From positions 62,001 through 126,000 of the forward strand of contig JAPDOI010000157.1 in NCBI GenBank assembly GCA_029168955.1: a DNA stretch of 64,000 nucleotides, read 5' to 3'. Positions 12,001-22,946 of the stretch are shown here, piece after piece. The notes under the pieces were generated by a model. That model had not been told where the DNA came from, ran no database searches, and saw only the letters and a list, made by a program, of their open reading frames with translations. Made by a program: the position numbers and the translations under genes. Position 1 is the stretch's first letter, and each line of letters begins with the position of its first letter. Source of the DNA: Aplectana chamaeleonis. Lineage: Eukaryota > Nematoda > Chromadorea > Rhabditida > Cosmocercidae.

Positions 12001-14215
12001 TGGGAGTGAGCAGGACGTCATAGAAAGTGTGCAGGACCCCAGTGGGAGTGAGCAGGACGTCATAGAAAGTGTGCAGGACCCCAGTGGGAGTGAGCAGGAC
12101 GTCATAGAAAGTGTGCAGGACCCCAGTGAGAGTGAGCAGAACGTCATAGAAAGTGTGCAGGACCCCAGTGCGAGTGAGCAGGACCCAAATGGGAGTGTGT
12201 AGGACCCCAGTGGGAGTGTGCAGGACCCCAGTGGGAGTGTGCAGGACGTCATAGAAAGTGTGCAGGACCCCAGTGAGAGTGAGCAGGACGTCACAGAAAG
12301 TGTGCAGGACCCCAGTGAGAGTGAGCAGGACGTCATAAAAGTGTGCAGGACCCCGGTGGGAGTGAGCAGGACGTCATAGAAAGTGTGCAGGACCCCAGTG
12401 AGAGTGAGCAGAACGTCATAGAAAGTGTGCAGGACCCCAGTGCGAGTGAGCAGGACCCAAATGGGAGTGTGCAGGACCCCAGTGGGAGTGAGCAGGACGT
12501 CATAGAAAGTGTGCAGGACCCCAGTGGGAGTGAGCAGGACGTCATAGAAAGTGTGCAGGACCCCAGTGGGAGTGAGCAGGACGTCATAGAAAGTGTGCAG
12601 GACCCCAGTGAGAGTGAGCAGAACGTCATAGAAAGTGTGCAGGACCCCAGTGCGAGTGAGCAGGACCAAAATGGGAGTGTGCAGGACCCCAGTGGGAGTG
12701 AGCAGGACGTCATAGAAAGTGTACAGGACCCCAGTGGGAGTGAGCAGGACGTCATAGAAAGTGTGCAGGACCCAAATGGGAGTGTGCAGAACGTCGTAGA
12801 AAAAGTGCAGGACCCCAGTGGGAATGTGCAGGACCCAAATGGGAGTGTGCAGGACGTCATAGAAAGTGTGCAGGACCCCAGTGCGAGTGAGCAGGACCCA
12901 AATGGGAGTGTGCAGGACCCCAGTGGGAGTGTGCAGGACCCCAGTGAGAGTGAGCAGGACGTCACAGAAAGTGTGCAGTACCCCAGTGGGAGCGAGCAGG
13001 ACCCAAATGGGAGTGTGCAGGACCCCAGTGGGAGTGTGCAGGACCCTAGTGGGAGTGTGCAGGACGTCGTAGAAAGTGTGCAGGACCCCAGTGGGAGTGT
13101 GCAGGACCCAAATGGGAGTGTGCAGAACGTCGTAGAAAAAGTGCAGGACCCCAGTGGGAGTGTGCAGGACGTCATAGAAAGTGTGCAGGACCCCAGTGGG
13201 AGTGTGCAAAACCCGAATGGGAGTGAGCAGAACGTCATATAAAGTGTGCAGGACCCCAGTGGGAGTGTGCAGAACGTCGGAGGAAGTGTGCAGGACGTCA
13301 TAGAAAGTGTGCGGGACCCCAGTGCGAGTGAGCAGGACCCAAATGGGAGTGTGCAGGACCCCAGTGGGAGTGTGCAGGACCCCAGTGAGAGTGAGCAGGA
13401 CGTCACAGAAAGTGTGCAGTACCCCAGTGGGAGCGAGCAGGACCCAAATGGGAGTGTGCAGGACCCCAGTGGGAGTGTGGAGGACCCTAGTGGGAGTGTG
13501 CAGGACGTCGTAGAAAGTGTGCAGGACCCCAGTGGGAGTGTGCAGGACCCAAATGGGAGTGTGCAGAACGTCGTAGAAAAAGTGCAGGACCCCTGTGGGA
13601 GTGTGCAGGACGCCATAGAAAGTGTGCAGGACCCCAGTGGGAATGTGCAAAACCCGAATGGGAGTGAGCAGAACGTCATATAAAGTGTGCAGGACCCCAG
13701 TGGGAGTGTGCAGGACGTCATAGAAAGTGTGCAGGACCCCAGTGGGAGTGTGCAAAACCCGAATGGGAGTGTGCAGAACGTCATAAAAAGTGTGCAGGAC
13801 CCCAGTGGGAGTGTGCAGGACCCATATGGGAGTGTGCAGAACGTCGTAGAAAAAGTGCAGGACCCCAGTGGGAATGTGCAGGACCCAAATGAGAGTGTGC
13901 AGGACGTCATCGAAAGTGTGCAGGACCCCAGTGGGAGTGTGCAAAACCCGAATGGGAGTGTGCAGAACGTCATATAAAGTGTGCAGGATCCCAGTGGGAG
14001 TGTGCAGAGCGTCGGAGGGAGTGTGCAGGACCCCAGTGGGAGTGTGCAGGACCCCAATGGAAGTGTGCAGGACATCATAGAAAGTGCGCAGGTCCCAGTA
14101 AGGATGTACAGGACGTCATGGAATGGGTGCAATACCACAGTAGGGGTGTACAGGACGTCATAGAAAGTTCGCAGGGCCGCAGTGGAAGTGTGCAGGACGT
14201 CATGAAGGAAGTAGA
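1..14215. repeat. 21-bp minisatellite array with higher-order structure, about 675 units
   Basis: The stretch is built from 21-bp units. The main types on the plus strand are gtgcaggaccccagtgggag (+t; also with gag or gcg for ggg), gagcaggacgtcatagaaag (+t), gtgcaggacccaaatgggag (+t), and rarer types with cgtcggagg, cgtcgtag or cgccatag cores. Two-unit (42-bp) alternation is common. A marker pair, a plain unit followed by a cgtcggagg unit, recurs at 7, 2607, 4642, 7351, 9175, 11232 and 13246, giving higher-order repeats of 2600, 2035, 2709, 1824, 2057 and 2014 bp. Most of these lengths are not multiples of 21, so small indels exist. Units decay from about 13,980 to 14,215, which looks like the right edge; the left edge lies outside the window. 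I read it as a non-coding satellite, although three of the six frames are almost free of stops. Confidence 0.95.
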
Positions 14216-15270
14216 AGTGAAACAGAGAGATTTTGTCAATTTTTTCATGCGAAATCTTAGCCATTGTGTAGCGAAGAAAACATGGGAAATCATGTATCTT
14301 GAGAAGCGTGCAGCGCGTTTTGAGGAGTACGCAAAGCTTTGAGAAACTTCCTCGCCAGTCTGACGAAACAACCAGCAGCTCCACTGTCGCATATTCTCTG
14401 TTCGTCACACATTACAACCGCTCATTCATTTTGATTCACTAACTTCGATAAACCAGTTTTATATATGTTGAAAGTCTGAGCTTATCAAAATCTGCTTCAC
14501 AAAAACGTAAACATCAACGGACATATTTAATTTATTGAGAACAAAGGCATGGTGTTGGTCAACAAGGGAAACCACATCTAAAATGCGAATGCTCTTTTCT
14601 CAACATGACAGGGATGGTAGAGCGAGAATAATAGCTTGCGTACATTACAGAAGGAAGGGGTCGTAAATAAGATGCCGGTAACAACCGACGATCTACCGCT
14701 GGCTTCTTATGTTTTGCTTTTTTATGCCACGTTTTTTATACCCTACGCCCTGCTATGAATGTCCGGCAGCCAGTTTTGCTCAGGAAAGTCCATACGGACA
14801 GCAACTTTCGGATATACGGAAGGCAGTCAACACCGTTTTGTCAGAATAATCTGCCTCAGGAAGCTAGCGGACGTGAAAATTATTTTGAGCGAAAACTTCG
14901 CTAGGTCTCGCTAGTTGCGTTTCCTCCTCACACGGACGAGCGGAATTCTGATGAATTTCGGAATTCCGGTCTCAGGAACGCGCCCTGACATGGAATGTCG
15001 GAATCATCGAAAAGGTAACATCTTTCCCACGGTTTTTGGCAATCCGAATTCCTGAACTGAAACACCCCATTACGTTATTCCATTTTCGACTAAAAAAACC
15101 GTCCATTCCTGGCCTTCAACCAGTCAGCATTGTAAGTAGGCTTCACCTCCATGCACGAATTTTTGGCATCGACGGCAACAACCTCATGCGTTATGAAGAA
15201 TCCGCATCAAACGTGCTGACTTTCAAATCGCGTCCCAATTCGAGTAAAGAGCTCCGCACAGTCGGTCAAG
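14216..15270. other. Flank between the satellite and the transposon, no gene seen
   Basis: Mostly AT-rich single-copy-looking sequence. An open frame on the minus strand runs from 14,408 into the array, but it has no recognisable domain and is open mainly because the array lacks stops. I see no RNA gene or inverted repeat here. Confidence 0.5.
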
Positions 15271-15859
15271 GCGCATCTCAGAACTTTTTGAACAATTTGA
15301 GAACGACATAAAACACCGCGAACAATTTTAAAACAACATATTTTCGAGTGAACAATGTTCCGTTCAATTAATTCATTCAAACGTTAATTGTTGGTGGTTG
15401 CAACGGCGCACGGACAATTAACGGGCGACGAACTCCGAAAAAGTGCCGGGGGTAAGGGCACGAACAAGTAATCGGCAATAAATTTTGGGAACGGACATAT
15501 TCCGAACTACATTGGAATTCGCAAAAAAACAACGAACAAATAACGCAGGGCATTAAATTGGGCTAATGTACGGACCACTCACAAGCAGCATATTGAACAA
15601 CTATTCCACAAACTTTGGAACGCACTTGTTACGAACAACAAGGCGGATTAATTGAGCCCTAGCTTCTATTAATCGATAGCGCGATGGTGATAATGCCTCC
15701 GCTGCCCAACTTTTTTTGCCATTTATCGTTTTGCCTTCTATCTTGACTGTCTCCTGTGCTATGCCCAAATATCTCTCAATTTTAAGGCGTTGAGGAAGAT
15801 TCTTCATTCTCACAGTGTCTTTATTACGCTACTTGGTTGGACTAACTCATTGCAATATT

Positions 15860-18587
15860 ATGCCTAGACAATACCAGCGCTTCGTTAATCGTCGACTTCC
15901 AATCGTTCGTCCTCAACTTCCACGTGAGTGGAGCATCAGCCTTGAAAAAAAAGAGGGGGAGGGGTTCAAGACTTATGACCAAGCGCTACAATTTTTTTGG
16001 TGAAGTAGTTAACAGAAGTTTTTAGCTGTTCCCGCCCACGCCGAATATAACGGGCTTGCTGAAGAGCATAACGATGGAAGGGAGTGGCCACTATTATACG
16101 AGCGTGATGCGGAAGAAAGTGCACGGGACACCAGCCCCTCACTTTCGCGCATGGATGATAAGAAAATACAGAAGCTGGCCTCTATTTATGCGAATGGATG
16201 GAAGGGGAACGAACTTAGGAAGATTCCAGGGTCCGTATTCATCATTAAAATGCCGGGTAAATCTTACTTCACATTTACCCTACCCGGAGCCGATTACTTA
16301 CTCACCGCGAAACGGCATTCACCATACACTTACTTATCCGGGTTAGATCCCGCGCAAAATGTGTACAGTGTGCACTCACCGAAACACTGAATAGGCGTCG
16401 TCAATTAGAAATTCTTTCGCCGATTCACTCTTTCGTTGATTCAGGGAGGCTAGAGAGAAGTGCATGCTTTTCGTGGTTAATGAACACTTCAAAGAACATT
16501 ATAGGGGCTCCTCATATATAGAAAATAGCATCATTTAACATTACTGACTATTCCATTTCTTCTAACGAGATTTTTTCCAGAGGCACTCGTCGGTTTTTTC
16601 TAATTGTTGTTCTTCTATATGATGGAATTTTCCCCCTAAGAGTATTAGGTTGTAGATAAAGCTACCCACTTATATGTTTTGCTTTTTTTCGGTCCAGCTT
16701 TTCAACCAAATTTGATATACCGTTCAAAAGAATTATTCTGTTCACATCTAAGATTTTTTTGAGCTCTGAGTTACTCTTGGTGGGTCACGAGTTTCAGGGG
16801 GAAATTCGTAAAATTTTCTGGAAGTGATCACCGATCAGCCATTGATAAATATGCCCTTTTTTGCGTAATACAAGTCGACGAGAATAGCCAAAGGATTTTT
16901 CTATATCGAGTCGTGCTTATTTAATTGTAGAGAAGAAAAGTTAAACCCCGTAGTTCATTTGGCAGAATGAATTATAGCATTAAAAATGCAGCTCCCCTCT
17001 GTCGTATGCTACTGCAAATTTTCTTTCGAAATGCATTTCACTGCGGATTGTCAAGTATTTTTTTTTCAAAATTCGAAGAAAAATCAGAAATCGGTTGCAA
17101 AAAGTTGATTATTCGCAAGCTACATACCTTTGGTGGATGTGAATATTACGGGTACTGCGAGGTTTGAGGTCCAAACTCATTGCACAGAAGTAAACTTTAA
17201 ATGCGAAAATATCGAGTACTTTAGCCAAAAATTTAATTCGTGCTTGGGGTTCACAGGTTATTATGCTCTAGAGGGAGCGCCAAAAATATTAGATAAGGGA
17301 CCGAGTGCGCTTTCGACAGCTACATACATATTCTATTAACATGACCTGCGAAATTCAATCGGGCCAAAAAAATTGTTTTCTCACTTAAAACTATTACTTT
17401 TGCATGAGCACAATATAACCTAAGTCACCAAGAGTTCGGTGAAAAATTGCGCGAGGAGTATGAAAGAGAATCTTTAGTCGCATTTTCTGATGCATTCAAA
17501 ATTTGGTAAAGAAATCAAGTGGACGGAAGGAAAGAAAGTCTACCGCTGTCAGTCTACCGACTGGCAACAAAATCTTATGAGAACACGCATGTAAAAAATT
17601 AATAACTTTCTGTTAATGGAAAGAAACTCATTGATTGACTCATAAAAAGGCAGAATAACCTATAAGGAAAAGAGAAGTTTGCATTACCGATGAAAATATT
17701 GTGCTCCATTGCTGTTTCCGCGATGAGTGCAGCTGCAGCCGGCTGGGAGTAAAATTTACCCGGCTCCGTACGTCGGGTAAATTTCACCTGCATTTTTACT
17801 CGAAAATTCCGAGTAAGTAAGCGTGTGAATACCGGGTAAGCGTCAAATTCGAAGAAATTTACACTTACCTCGCGGGTAAATCATTGATGAATACGGCCCC
17901 AGAATTCGCTAATTTCGGGGCTTCACTGAGAAACGGGCTGACAGAATATGACGTGCTCAACATGGAAGAAGAACTTATGTCAGACATCGGTTTTAAAGAG
18001 AGTATTTTGAGCGCAGCTTAAGACGACGAACTGGAGAATCATAACTCAATTTGTACGAAAGATTCATGCAGATTGTATAGGTGCGTATGAAGTGATATTT
18101 CCCGCTTTCAAAATTTTGTTTTTGAGATCAAATTTTCAGAGGATTGCCTCGGGTTAATAGGTTCGACAAAAGAGTGACGATTATGACAACCAGCTGTTCT
18201 ATCGTAATGAGGGCGATAGTATCTGTCAATTGGGAGGAAATCTTGAAAAGCCATAAAACCTGGTACTCACAACGGAATACAAGCAAACGAGACGACCTGA
18301 GAGATTTTCCATCATTTCGAAAAAAAAAGTTGAGACGACGCAACAGTATCGCGATAAGCGCATTACGATACAGTTGCTGCTCTCATCTGACGGAGTGAAT
18401 TTCCGAGGGCATGAGCGGTGAGAAGCGGGCCGCATATGACTTGTAAATATCCACGTTTAATTCCATGGCTTTGCTTTCTGATCATACCTGCTCAGGCACT
18501 GTGCAAAGCAAATGGTAACCCAAGAGGTCATGAAAAGAATAAACAATGGTGAAGCAGGACTTCAATCGGCATGGGATACCCTAACCG
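15860..18587 (+). pseudogene. Decayed multi-exon gene inside the 4.95-kb transposon
   Basis: Exon-like blocks can be chained. Block 1 is 15860-15923, with an ATG, ending in a gtgagt donor in phase 1. Block 2 starts at 16026 after tttttag, in the matching phase, and is cut by the element 16230-17899. It resumes in frame at 17903 and runs to a donor at 18081, but carries a TAA at 18019. Block 3 (18140-18417) follows a ttttcag acceptor; its best reading frame ends in QLLLSSDGVNFRGHE but has a TAA at 18254. Block 4 (18496-18587) joins in phase after ctgctcag. The SSDGVNF-like motif resembles a segment seen in proteins carried by some transposons, but I do not recognise the family. The stops and the insertion indicate a dead copy. 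The splice choices are inference. Confidence 0.4.
16230..17899. mobile_element. 1.67-kb inverted-repeat element nested in an exon
   Basis: The left end GGTCCGTATTCATCA (16230) matches the reverse complement of the right end, which is TGATGAATACGGCCC up to 17899. The flanks are CAG at 16227-16229 and CAG at 17900-17902, a likely 3-bp target duplication. Subterminal GGGTAAAT/TTTACCC motifs recur near both ends. No transposase is visible. A 3-bp duplication and GGGCC-type ends would fit a Harbinger- or CACTA-like non-autonomous element, but this is only a suggestion. Confidence 0.6.
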
Positions 18588-18834
18588 GTAAGGGTACAGT
18601 AAGTTCAAGTAAACGTCAGGTTTCATGAGATCTTATATATCCTCTTTCGGAGTTGGGGTTATCTACTACGATCGCGTACGTGTGTGCGCGTACGTTCTCG
18701 CCCTCACAACACACACGCACGGGAAGGAACGAAGTAGATTTGCCTCCGAAATAGAGGATAAAACCATCTGATCATCATCCAACCGATCACCAAGCCTGGT
18801 CATGATCGGTCAAGATCGACTTTGTCCTTAGATT

Positions 18835-19044
18835 CACTCTCTCTCTTGCTTCTAGTGCTGGTTGGAACCCTGCCAACACCGATTTCGGCGCGATCACCAT
18901 GATTCGTTTCGTAAGTGCAATCCTGCGTCTCCAGAAACGCCCACTCTCTTGCTTGTAGTGTTGGCTGGACCCTGGCCAGCATCGATTTCGGCGCGATCAA
19001 CATGGTTAGTTTCGAAAGTGCAATCCTGCGTCTCCGAAAACGCC
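18835..19044 (+). repeat. Tandem duplication of about 105 bp, possibly a duplicated exon
   Basis: Two diverged copies, about 18835-18938 and 18942-19044, share cgatttcggcgcgatca and agtgcaatcctgcgtctcc. Each has an AG acceptor-like ending (cttctag or cttgtag) at the same place. The same frame is open in both, reading a GW-rich start then DFGAI. Copy 1 has a gtaagt where copy 2 has gaaagt, so only copy 1 would have a donor. It lies within the gene remnant of the 4.95-kb transposon. Confidence 0.45.
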
Positions 19045-19242
19045 CCAATTTTTCGCGCACAACTCTGGCCGGCGTTACCGTACACCCCTCCTCACGTGAC
19101 AATCAGTCAATCTCATGAAACTCTCGAAATCAGCGACATGCAAAGGTATTTTTGTAACCATGCACTTTGTGAGATTCTGTAAGTTATACATCTCAATTCT
19201 CAGGGGTATGTCTCACATGGATTATTGAATGTTGCTTTTCAG

Positions 19243-19632
19243 GATAAACTTCAGACGTCGTGTTCGTGAGGGCGGTGACGAGCCTGAGGACGAGACTGAA
19301 CAGCCTGCTGATGATAGCCACCTCTCTGACTCTTCTATGCAAGAGATTGATATCCACGGAGCGGAAATGGAAGTGGACAGTGACGACGCACTATCGCTGG
19401 ACGGCAACGAGGACATGAGGTGAGGAACTCAAGAAATTTTCAACCCTTCAAGATTTTTTCATTGAAAAAGATGTTTGTCACATGTTTCATTTTTTGCCAT
19501 TCATTTAAATGTGTAGTAATGAATTCTTTCAGACTTCGTGAGGTAGACGACGATGATTTCGAGACCACGGCGACTCGACATCGTACAGCGGCGGATACGG
19601 ACGGAGTTGAACTCACATTCGCGCAGCTGTGA
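19243..19632 (+). CDS. Last two exons of an unidentified acidic protein
   Basis: Exon 19243-19422 follows a gcttttcag acceptor and ends AG|gtgagg. Exon 19532-19632 follows ttctttcag and joins in phase, ending with TGA at 19630-19632. An AATAAA lies at about 19746. The joined tail is strongly acidic (SDDALSLDGNED, then EVDDDDFE) and ends ELTFAQL. I do not recognise the family. The block lies inside the 4.95-kb inverted-repeat element, so it is probably the 3' end of a transposon gene. It could belong to the same gene as the blocks upstream, or to a second one. No in-frame stop interrupts these two exons, unlike the upstream blocks. Confidence 0.45.
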
Positions 19633-20220
19633 TATGGAGATTCCGCCGTGCAAGCCGATCTCTCGTGAACTTACGGATACTATCTACCTGCTCTGCTTTA
19701 TCCATGGATACACCACTATCGGGTTATGTCTCGTATTCTGAAAGAATAAATTTGTTGAAGGCTTGATGTTTATAACATTTGTATAAGAGGGAGAGAGTGT
19801 TGTTAATGTTGTCTCACGAGTAATATAGGCAAGACTCAAATTTGTTGTCAAAATGGGATATGAAAACAATAGCGTCGATATTTTGAATGTGGGGGGCAAC
19901 TTGTCTGTGATGCTATGATCAACTATCGAACTGGGTATGAACAGGTGTAAAACTAGATGTGGAAATCATGGCGTTAATTGTTGGTGAGGTAGTGGGAAAA
20001 TTGTCCGCGGAAGTCATGGATATGTTTCGGACAAGGTTATGGACAATTACAAGACAATCATCTGATTTGTTGTTCGTTCCTACCGGTACGGACAATTTGC
20101 CACCTAGCTCAGCGCGACATTAGACCTGCCTTAGCACCAGCTACAAACATTTAACTTAGACAATTCGTTACTTGTTCAATAATTGGGGAACAAATTGTTC
20201 AAAAAGTTCTGAGATGACGC

Positions 20221-21457
20221 CGACACACCTACCATAGTGGCCCGACTCGCTTAAGTGGAAGCCTTGAGGATGCCAAAAATAACATCACATCCTCAAATAC
20301 CTTACCCATTGTTGCTGACTAGCTACTAATGAAACCAAGCCATTAAAAGAGAAGCAAAAAACTGTCCTGACAAAACAATAAGGGCTGCCTAACAAGAAGA
20401 GGCACCGCGGATGTGCCGGTGCTGCGCATCGACAACGCACACGGACGCTGCCTCAGAACATCCTTGTGTGATTGGGCACTATCACAAGGAGTTATTCACT
20501 ACTGTGAGGGCTATGCTAGAGTTCCCGCAGAGGTAAGGGCGTCGAAGCTAGACATATTTGCCGGGTGTGAGACGTTTAAGCCGAAGAGCTAGAGTGCAAA
20601 CCGGGTAAAGAGCTAGAAGTTCTGACTTAACAATATTACACACCCTCAAGTTCCAGATTCTAATTCCAACAGTTGAGAATCCAATCCGATAACAAAAAGA
20701 GAAAAATAGTTTCTTCTGCGACTCTGAATTGATTTCGGACTTAAATTCTGCCACCCATAACTGCCTTGTGAGAGTATACTATAAAACACTCCAGCGAACC
20801 CTAACATAGCACGGAGGCTAGGCCAGTAGGGAACTTTCTACGGCTCACCTTACATTTCCCTAGGGCTTTCAGAAAACCATGTGTTGACAGATGTAGGTAT
20901 GATACACAGCATTGAGTGTTTTCCCAATCCCCTGAATGCCTCAGAGATTTACAGGAGAGTTCCAAAAGTGGACATTTCCAAAACTTTGCGAAGAGAAAAG
21001 GGGTACACGAATGACAATTTTTAGGGCGTTCAAAAAAATTGTCTAGGATTGAGCTTAAGACTTATTTCTAGGGGTTGTTTTGGGTGCTGATTACGAATCT
21101 GAGGCCCGCTTGCCAATACTTGAAAAAATTCCATCTGATTTGGTCCGAAGCTTCAAATGGGGGAAATTTTCTTGGCCAAACGCGACTTTTGACGATTTCG
21201 AGAATGTCACGATCAAATCGTCTTAAAACTTCTACATAGAGGTTATTTGGGCTGCCTAACACAAACTTGTGGTCGGTTCATCGATTTCCTTGAATTACGG
21301 TAACGGTGGGTATACGGTAGCCTTGTCGAAGTTTCAGATTTGACTCAAAAGTTCACTGTGGGTGTTATTCGGGACGCTGAACACCAATTTGAGGACCATT
21401 TTACGATTGCCGAAATTTTACGTAAGTAACGTGGTTTTCCAAATCCATTCCTAGTTA
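20221..21457. repeat. No gene; three degenerate copies of a dispersed 35-bp core
   Basis: The core, of the form GGTTATTyGGGcTGCcTaACACrAAyTTGwGG, occurs near 21070, 21238 and 21357, spaced about 120-170 bp. A further relative lies near 35640 in the large 14-3-3 intron. The rest of the stretch shows nothing I can name. Confidence 0.45.
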
Positions 21458-22548
21458 GGCCCTAGTTATACACCGGCGGGACGCTGCGGAAATAGCAAGA
21501 CAACTATCACTTATGTGCGCCCTAACCCTGCTCAGGCATGCCAAAAGTAACAGTGGTCGCAGAAAGACGCGCCGGAAGCCCGTCCTGAGCAGTTTTACAC
21601 GCCGCGGCACTGTATACTGTACCGTTGCGGGACCTACCCTGTTGGAAATTTGCCAATTTCCACCAGCTGATTATCTTTCAGATTTAAAACTGTTGAAACA
21701 TCACCGAAAAGACATAACGAGCACTCTTATACCAAGAGGAATCGATTATTAGTAATATTCTGCAATTAACAAGTGATAGAAGCGAAAAAACCGATAAAAT
21801 ACAATTGAAACGCCCGAAAATTTTTAGTCTGCAATATTGCAAAGACGCAACATTGCAGACGAGTCCCTGATTCACGCAGCTAGCGGCGGCAATGTCATCG
21901 CGAGACTCCAACACTGGCAGCGGAGTCCGCTGGGAGTCCTTCTTTCCCCTGCAATAGGAGTCCTGGTTTCCTCCTGAAGGAGTCCTACTATTATCTTGTA
22001 GGAGACCGGATCTTGTGCGGTAGTTTGGAGGGAATTTCAAATCACGTTTGCAGGAATCTAGCCAAAATCGCCTAGTTTTCGGTTTGCTTATTATCGAAGC
22101 ATGAATTTCACACTTCCTCGTTGACAATATTGTCAACGGCCAAAATTAATGTAGGGCATGAAGCCCCACTATCACACCGCCCTCACTTATCATGAAGGAG
22201 GAAATCCGGCTCCTAAGGATTCCAATCAATCAATGAGAGGGGCGCCTCTGTAAACCTGCATGGGCGAATCGGCTCTCCACCCGATGCACACGCCTATCGT
22301 ACACCGCGCGGGTTCGATCAATAGTTCAACGTGCGCGTTCCAGGCCAGTTACCGGAGCTGTTTTGTCCTGTAGGACACCCAGTGGAAGCGATGCGGCAGT
22401 GTGTCCTGTAGGAGACCGCTTCGCTCTAGTTCGGTCTCCCACAGGACAAAACAGCTCCTGTAGGAGACCGAGATCGTCGCTTTCTCCTGTAGGAGACCGC
22501 TGCCAGTCTCGGAGGACGGTTTCATTCCGCTGGTGTATAACTAGGGCC
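21458..22548. mobile_element. Harbinger-like inverted-repeat element, 1.09 kb, TTA duplication
   Basis: The ends are GGCCCTAGTTATACACC (21458) and GGTGTATAACTAGGGCC (to 22548). They are flanked by TTA at 21455-21457 and TTA at 22549-22551. A 3-bp T(T/A)A duplication with GGCC-type ends is the usual signature of PIF/Harbinger elements (established knowledge). The interior contains short repeats of cctgtaggagaccg (22380-22500) and no transposase. Confidence 0.75.
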
Positions 22549-22946
22549 TTAGATGCACGAATAGCGCTGACCTACCCCTACCCCAACGAAATAGTCTCCG
22601 TTATATTGTACGCCGCACTTGATTGTTGAATCCACGCAGCTCCTAAAGCCCTCTTCAGCCTGCCGGACGGCGCTATCCGGCACGTTATGACCGGGGTCAT
22701 ACCTCCAGCGACAATCGACACAATGTTTACCATCAATATCGACCGAAAACCGATATGCCTGATGTGCACTGTCGCTGTAAGTATGATCCCGCCCTAAAGC
22801 ATAGGGCCGCGACATCGACGAGTGCGACGTGGCGTCCAGCGTCGGCACGTACTTATTTCTCCGTTGGTGCCATGATCGATACGATCGGTTGCTCTATCAC
22901 AGGTTCCTCATTATTCGTCCCAGCCTACTCTGCGCGCTGCGTCGTG

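Larger units (their letters stand above)
15271..20220. mobile_element. 4.95-kb DNA transposon with about 29-bp terminal inverted repeats
   Basis: The left end, 15271-15299, starts gcgcatctcagaacttttt; the right end, 20191-20220, is its reverse complement with one extra base. Both ends then carry gaacaatttg. No clear target-site duplication is visible at the edges. The interior holds a series of exon-like blocks on the plus strand (15860-18587 and 19243-19632) and a nested 1.67-kb element (16230-17899). The superfamily cannot be assigned. It appears to be a formerly gene-carrying element that has decayed. Confidence 0.6.

Noticed and set aside
2932..13944. An uninterrupted minus-strand frame of 3,670 codons (HTPTGVL / CTLPLGS repeats)
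   Set aside because: It is a by-product of the 21-bp satellite. Both minus frames lack stops, so the frame survives indels by switching repeat readings, and unit variants change the amino acid in every open frame.
7..13977. Plus-strand VQDPSGS/EQDVIES repeat proteins
   Set aside because: The frames are cut many times by the cgtcatataa unit and by indels, and there is no domain outside the repeat.
12333..14408. Minus-strand open frame starting MTNREYATVELLVV that runs into the array
   Set aside because: Its non-repeat first part has no recognisable family, and its length is due to the array.
22549..22848. Minus-strand 99-codon open frame with DIDGKHCVDCRWRYDPGHN
   Set aside because: It looks protein-like but I recognise no family, there is no splice or start support, and it is squeezed between two inverted-repeat elements.
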